From assembly GCF_000009765.2 (NCBI RefSeq), contig NC_003155.5, positions 6,386,001 to 6,450,000 of the forward strand: 64,000 bases of DNA. Direction: 5' to 3'. Positions 60,465-64,000 of this stretch are shown here, piece by piece. The notes beneath the pieces are model-generated. The model ran no database searches and was not told where the DNA came from. It saw only the letters and a list, made by a program, of their open reading frames with translations. The position numbers and the translations under genes were made by a program. How positions within the stretch are numbered: the first letter of the stretch is position 1; each line of letters opens with the position of its first letter. The stretch is from Streptomyces avermitilis MA-4680 = NBRC 14893 (lineage in GTDB: Bacteria > Actinomycetota > Actinomycetes > Streptomycetales > Streptomycetaceae).

Positions 60465-62022
60465 GGGGGGCCTCCTTCTGGTCTGTCTTGCCTGCACTCG
60501 CGTCTGGCTTATCTGACTTATCTGGCTTGTATTGGTTCGTACTGACGGCGAGTGCCATCACGGAGTCCTGGGTCGCCTCGTCGGCCCCGAGCTCGCCCGC
60601 GATCCGGCCCTGGGCCATCACCAGCACCCGGTCACTCATGCCGAGCACCTCGGGCAGATCGCTGGAGATCATCAGGACGGCGGCGCCCGCGGCCGTCAGC
60701 TCGTTGATCAGCTGGTAGATCTCGACCTTGGCGCCGACGTCGATACCGCGCGTCGGCTCGTCGAGGATCAGCACCTTGGTGTCCGCGAGCAGCCACTTGC
60801 CGATGACGACCTTCTGCTGGTTGCCGCCGGAGAGCGTGCGCACATGTTGGCCGAGCCCGGCCATCCGCACGCCCAGCTGTCCGGCGACCCGGGCGGCGGC
60901 GTCCCGCTGCCCCTTGAGGTCGACGAGCCCGCCACGGGTGGCCGCCCGCATGGTCACGAGCCCGAGGTTCTCCTCGACGGAGGCGTCGAGGACGAGCCCC
61001 TGACCCTTGCGGTCCTCGGGTACGAGGCCGATGCCGGCGCTCATCGCCGCGCTGACGTCGTGCCGCGGCACCCGCGCGCCCGCGACCTGCACGGACCCCC
61101 GGTCGTAGGGATCGGCCCCGAAGACGGCCCGTACGACCTCCGTACGGCCCGCCCCGACGAGCCCCGCGACGCCGACGACCTCACCGGCCCGCACCTCGAA
61201 GCTCACGTCGTGGAAGACGCCGTCCCGGGTGAGCCCCTCGACGCTGAGCAGCGCGGCCCCGGAGTCCGGCCGTTCGCGCGGATACTGCTGTTCGATCGAG
61301 CGTCCCACCATGAGGCGTACGAGTTCGTCCTCGCTGGTGGATGCGGGCACCTGTCCGACGCTCTTCCCGTCCCGGATGACGGTGACGCGATCCCCGAGGG
61401 CGGCGATCTCCTCGAGATGGTGCGTGATGAAGACGATCCCGACGCCGTCCTCGCGCAGCTGGCGCACGATGGCGAACAGCTTCTCCACCTCTTCGGAGGT
61501 GAGCACGGCGGTCGGCTCGTCCATGATCAGGACACGGGCGTTCAGGCTCAGCGCCTTCGCGATCTCGACCATCTGAAGGCGTGCGATACCGAGTTCACGC
61601 ACCCGCGCGCGTGGCGACACCTGGACGCCGACCCGCGCCAGCAGTTCGGCGGCGTCCGCCTCCATCTTCTTCCGGTCGATCAGACCGAGGCGGCGCGGCT
61701 GCCGCCCCAGGAAGATGTTCTCGGCGACCGTCAGATCGGGAACGAGATTGAACTCCTGGTAGATGGTGGCGATGCCGAGCGCCTCGGAGTCCTGCGCCCC
61801 ATGGATACGCACCTCCTCGCCCTCGACGAGGACGCGCCCGCCGTCGGGCCGGTAGGCACCCGACAGCATCTTGATGAGGGTGCTCTTGCCCGCGCCGTTC
61901 TCGCCGAGCAGTACGTGCACCTCGCCGCGGCGCAGATCGAAGTCCACGCCGTCGAGCGCGACGACGCCGGGGAACGTCTTGCGTATGCCTTCGATGCGCA
62001 GCAACTCGTCCGCGTTGCTCAC
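60454..62022 (-). CDS. rbsA: Ribose ABC transporter ATP-binding protein
   Basis: A 522-residue protein with two ABC ATPase domains in tandem. First domain: GENGAGKST (about residue 41), VLIMDEPTAVLT. Second domain: GLVGAGRTE (a non-standard Walker A, usual for RbsA), LSGGNQQK, LILDEPTRGID. GTG 62022 has GGAG 6 nt upstream and overlaps the rbsR stop by 4 bp. It energises ribose uptake through the adjacent fused permease. A linker-like tail (KPDKSDKPDASAGKTDQKEA) extends the C-terminus. Confidence 0.94.
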   Translation of the reverse strand: MSNADELLRIEGIRKTFPGVVALDGVDFDLRRGEVHVLLGENGAGKSTLIKMLSGAYRPDGGRVLVEGEEVRIHGAQDSEALGIATIYQEFNLVPDLTVAENIFLGRQPRRLGLIDRKKMEADAAELLARVGVQVSPRARVRELGIARLQMVEIAKALSLNARVLIMDEPTAVLTSEEVEKLFAIVRQLREDGVGIVFITHHLEEIAALGDRVTVIRDGKSVGQVPASTSEDELVRLMVGRSIEQQYPRERPDSGAALLSVEGLTRDGVFHDVSFEVRAGEVVGVAGLVGAGRTEVVRAVFGADPYDRGSVQVAGARVPRHDVSAAMSAGIGLVPEDRKGQGLVLDASVEENLGLVTMRAATRGGLVDLKGQRDAAARVAGQLGVRMAGLGQHVRTLSGGNQQKVVIGKWLLADTKVLILDEPTRGIDVGAKVEIYQLINELTAAGAAVLMISSDLPEVLGMSDRVLVMAQGRIAGELGADEATQDSVMALAVSTNQYKPDKSDKPDASAGKTDQKEAPRGH

Positions 62023-63083
62023 GACTGGCTCCTGTTCGTTACGGGGGACGGCTCTTGGGAGGTCGGTTCTTGGGACGTCTGCTCTTGGGAGGCCGGCTCG
62101 CCGCACGAGCGGCGTACGACGAGCCGGGCGGGGAGGGTCACGGACTGCGGGGGCCGTCCCTCGATGCGGTCGACGAGCGCGCGCACGGCGGCCCGCCCCA
62201 GCTCGCCGGTGGGCTGGGCGACGGCGGTGATCGGCGGATCGGTGTGCACGAACCACCGGATGTCGTCGAACGCGGCGAGCGCGATGTCCTCGGGAACCCG
62301 CAGGCCGCGGGCGCGGATCGCGTCCAGCGCGCCGAGCGCCATCAGGTTGTCGGCCGCGAAGACGACCTCGGGCGGCTCGGCCAGATCGAGGAACCGCTCG
62401 GTGGCGCGGCGCCCGCTCTCGGCCTGGAAGTCGCCCTGGCCTATGTAGGCGTCGGGGAGGGGCAGCCCGTACTCGGCCATGGCCTCCCGGAAGGCCTCGA
62501 CGCGCTCGCTGCCGGTCGTGGTCGCCGCCGGGCCCGCGATGATGGCGAGCCTGCGGTGCCCGAGCCCGTGCAGATGGGCGACGAGATCGCGTACGGCCGC
62601 CCGCCCGTCGGACCTGACGACCGGTACGTCCACGCCCGGGATCCACCGGTCCACGAAGACCATCGGGGTGCCGGCCCGCGCGGCGTCCAGCATGAGCGGC
62701 GACCCGCCGTCGGTGGGGGAGACCAGCAGCCCGTCGATACGGCGGTCGAGGAGCGTACGGACGTGGTGGTCCTGTAGCTCGGGCCGCTCGTCGGCGTTGC
62801 CGATGATCACGCTGTAGCCGTGGGCGCGGGCCTCCTCCTCGACGGAACGGGCCAGCTCGGTGAAGTACGGGTTCAGTACGTCGCTGATGACCAGGCCGAG
62901 GGTGCGCGTCTGGTCGGTGCGCAGGGAGCGGGCCACGGCGTTGGGCCGGTAGCCGAGCTCCTGGACGGCGGCCAGTACGCGGGCGCGGGCGTCGTCGCTG
63001 ACCGACGGGTGGTCGTTCAGCACACGGGACACCGTGGCGACGGACACCCCCGCCGCGGCGGCGACGTCCTTGATGCTCGCCAT
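62019..63083 (-). CDS. rbsR: LacI-family regulator of the ribose operon
   Basis: A 354-residue regulator starting at ATG 63083 with AAGGAGG upstream. The N-terminal HTH is TIKDVAAAAGVSVATVSRVLN-like (here ASIKDVAAAAGVSVATVSR), and the ribose-binding domain has IIGNADERPELQDHHVRTLLDRRIDGLLV and FDDIRWFVHTDPPITAVAQPTGELG. The C-terminal tail is an unusual repeat (SQEQT, SQEPT, SQEPS). It heads the operon and should bind the paired dyads just upstream. Confidence 0.93.
   Translation of the reverse strand: MASIKDVAAAAGVSVATVSRVLNDHPSVSDDARARVLAAVQELGYRPNAVARSLRTDQTRTLGLVISDVLNPYFTELARSVEEEARAHGYSVIIGNADERPELQDHHVRTLLDRRIDGLLVSPTDGGSPLMLDAARAGTPMVFVDRWIPGVDVPVVRSDGRAAVRDLVAHLHGLGHRRLAIIAGPAATTTGSERVEAFREAMAEYGLPLPDAYIGQGDFQAESGRRATERFLDLAEPPEVVFAADNLMALGALDAIRARGLRVPEDIALAAFDDIRWFVHTDPPITAVAQPTGELGRAAVRALVDRIEGRPPQSVTLPARLVVRRSCGEPASQEQTSQEPTSQEPSPVTNRSQS
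62051..62095 (-). repeat. 15-bp repeats encoding the RbsR tail
   Basis: TCTTGGGAGGTCGGT-like units occur three times in tandem at the end of rbsR, giving (A/T)SQE(Q/P)-type peptides. The tail is an extension after the sugar-binding domain and is probably variable. Confidence 0.75.
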
Positions 63084-63132
63084 CGCCGGACCACCTCCTT
63101 GTGAGTCCGTGAAACCACGCGAAACCAGCTCG

Positions 63133-63181
63133 TGGAATCGATTACATCGGTTACATGGAGGATTGGAATCGATTACATCGG
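63133..63181. promoter_or_regulatory. Paired rbsR operator-like repeats, 31 bp apart
   Basis: TGGAATCGATTACATCGG occurs at 63133-63150 and again at 63164-63181, same orientation, 31 bp (about three turns) from start to start. Each has the palindromic core AATCGATT. They lie 50-98 bp upstream of the rbsR ATG and are the likely RbsR binding sites. Confidence 0.82.
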
Positions 63182-63440
63182 GGTTAATCAAGACCTGCGG
63201 GGGGCGTCGAGATCAGATCGTGATGTGGAGTGCTCAGATGAGCGGGGGTTGTGAGTGGGGTTATGAGCGGGGGTCCCCCGTGGGATGTGGGCTGTGGGAT
63301 GCGGGGTGTGGGGTGGCTGGGGCGGTAAGGCCGCTGTAGCAGGGCTGTGACTTCAGATGGTTGCGGGTGTGACGCCCGTTGGCGAACATGGTGAGTGGAC
63401 AAACGTTCTGTGGCGTCAACTCGCAATAGGGGGAGTCCGG
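63182..63440. other. Intergenic region, 259 bp
   Basis: It is rich in GGGATGTGGGCTGTGGGATG-like G/T repeats near 63285-63315 and shows no coding frame. The last part contains the promoter and GGGGGAG ribosome site for the ESAT-6-like gene. Confidence 0.45.
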
Positions 63441-63773
63441 ATGAAGTTCGACATGGGGTCGCAGGTTCTGTCGACGTTGATCAGTAACTCGCGTGGGTCG
63501 AGTGATGATCTGGGGACGTTGATTCGTCAGTTGGTGCAGGCCGCGCAGCCGTTGGAGGGGAAGTTCAACGGTGCGGGCCGGGTGGCGTTCGATTCGTTCA
63601 AGGGGCGGTCGGACGAGATCACGGCGAGCTTGAACTCGGCGCTCTCGGGGATTCTGGGCGGTCAGTCGGGGATGGAGTCGGCGTTCGGTTCGGGTGATCA
63701 GGAGCAGGGCGAGAACGCGCGGACGCAGGAAGCGGCGGCGAACTTCGACGGGGCGCGTTTTTCGGGCCGGTAG
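63441..63773 (+). CDS. WXG100/ESAT-6-like secreted protein
   Basis: A 110-residue helical protein with GGGGGAG 5 nt before the ATG. It starts MKFDMGSQVLSTLISNSRGS and has LIRQLVQAAQPLEGKFNGAGRVAFDSF, where FNG replaces the WXG turn. The C-terminal half is a second helix (SDEITASLNSALSGILGGQSG) with a polar tail. Such proteins form dimers with a partner and are exported by type VII (Esx) secretion. The next gene is its likely partner. Confidence 0.85.
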   Translation: MKFDMGSQVLSTLISNSRGSSDDLGTLIRQLVQAAQPLEGKFNGAGRVAFDSFKGRSDEITASLNSALSGILGGQSGMESAFGSGDQEQGENARTQEAAANFDGARFSGR

Positions 63774-63870
63774 GCCGCTGGGCAGGGTGTCCGGGTCTCC
63801 GAGTGTCTGGATCTCCGGGTCTCCGGGTCTTCGGTCAGTGAATTGATCTTCTTCTCACGGGGAGTGGTGT

Positions 63871-64000
63871 GTGATGGCTGGTGCGGGTTCGGATCGTCGG
63901 TCGTACGACACGGGTGCGTCGGCGGATGCGCAGGGCAATATCCAGGCGGTGATCGGCCGGTTGGAGGAGGTCATCGCGGCGCGGGACCGGCAGGTGAAGG
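63871..64000 (+). CDS. WXG100-like partner protein, truncated by window edge
   Basis: Start GTG 63871 or ATG 63874, preceded by GGGGAG. The first 42 residues read AGAGSDRRSYDTGASADAQ then helix GNIQAVIGRLEEVIAARDRQVK, running off the right edge. Adjacent to the ESAT-6-like gene, so the two probably form an Esx heterodimer. Length and remaining features are not visible. Confidence 0.75.
   Translation, partial: MMAGAGSDRRSYDTGASADAQGNIQAVIGRLEEVIAARDRQVK

Overview
The window reads as a high-GC actinobacterial chromosome and almost certainly a Streptomyces. The evidence is pervasive GC-ending codons, frequent GTG starts, GGAGG ribosome sites, and a desferrioxamine (des) cluster with two IdeR/DmdR-type iron boxes joined to a branched-chain acyl-CoA catabolic operon. 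Nothing looks like a plasmid or prophage. No tRNA, rRNA or CRISPR array was found. The left edge cuts desB and the right edge cuts the second gene of a WXG100-type pair.

Layout. (1) 1-4421: des siderophore genes on the minus strand (desE, desF, desA, partial desB) with iron boxes before desE and desA. (2) 4485-13187: leucine/isovalerate catabolism, namely acyl-CoA dehydrogenase, HMG-CoA lyase and the two methylcrotonyl-CoA carboxylase subunits, divergent from a TetR regulator, then a second acyl-CoA dehydrogenase behind its own palindrome and a TesB thioesterase. (3) 13273-20094: an unassigned protein and a PucR regulator divergent from a Na+ symporter, an agmatinase/guanidinobutyrase and a ThDP enzyme. 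This looks like a guanidino-compound catabolic cassette. (4) 20163-26882: mostly exported or membrane proteins (FG-GAP protein, endonuclease I, GT39-like glycosyltransferase) and two unassigned proteins. (5) 27260-32046: a secreted polymorphic toxin (coiled coil, pretoxin, Hint, toxin tip) with a presumed immunity gene, a DUF4279-like gene, and a HTH/DUF397 regulatory locus with two small companion genes. (6) 32264-45282: a beta-lactamase-like hydrolase, a one-chain double ABC exporter, a small secreted protein, an S37 peptidase, two lipoproteins, a GH3 hydrolase, and a LysR/EamA pair.

(7) 45284-50362 is the most unusual region. Four minus-strand genes are packed tightly: a membrane-anchored TIR protein that is frameshifted as read, a degenerate protein kinase, a TIR-TIR-GUN4-like fusion, and an SPFH/band-7 membrane protein with an internal 74-residue repeat. 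The mix resembles membrane-linked TIR signalling or defence modules. I do not recognise this exact combination, and it is my candidate for an undescribed system.

(8) 50457-58437 and onward to 63181: two carbohydrate regions. One is a LacI regulator divergent from an oxidoreductase / DUF993 / sugar isomerase operon, with a further isomerase and a MarR-GNAT fusion beside it. The other is a ribose operon rbsR-rbsA-rbsCB-rbsK-rbsD in which permease and binding protein are one polypeptide, controlled by two operator-like repeats 31 bp apart. (9) 63441-64000: an ESAT-6-like secreted-protein pair. Family assignments come from reading motifs by eye, and no database search was run.
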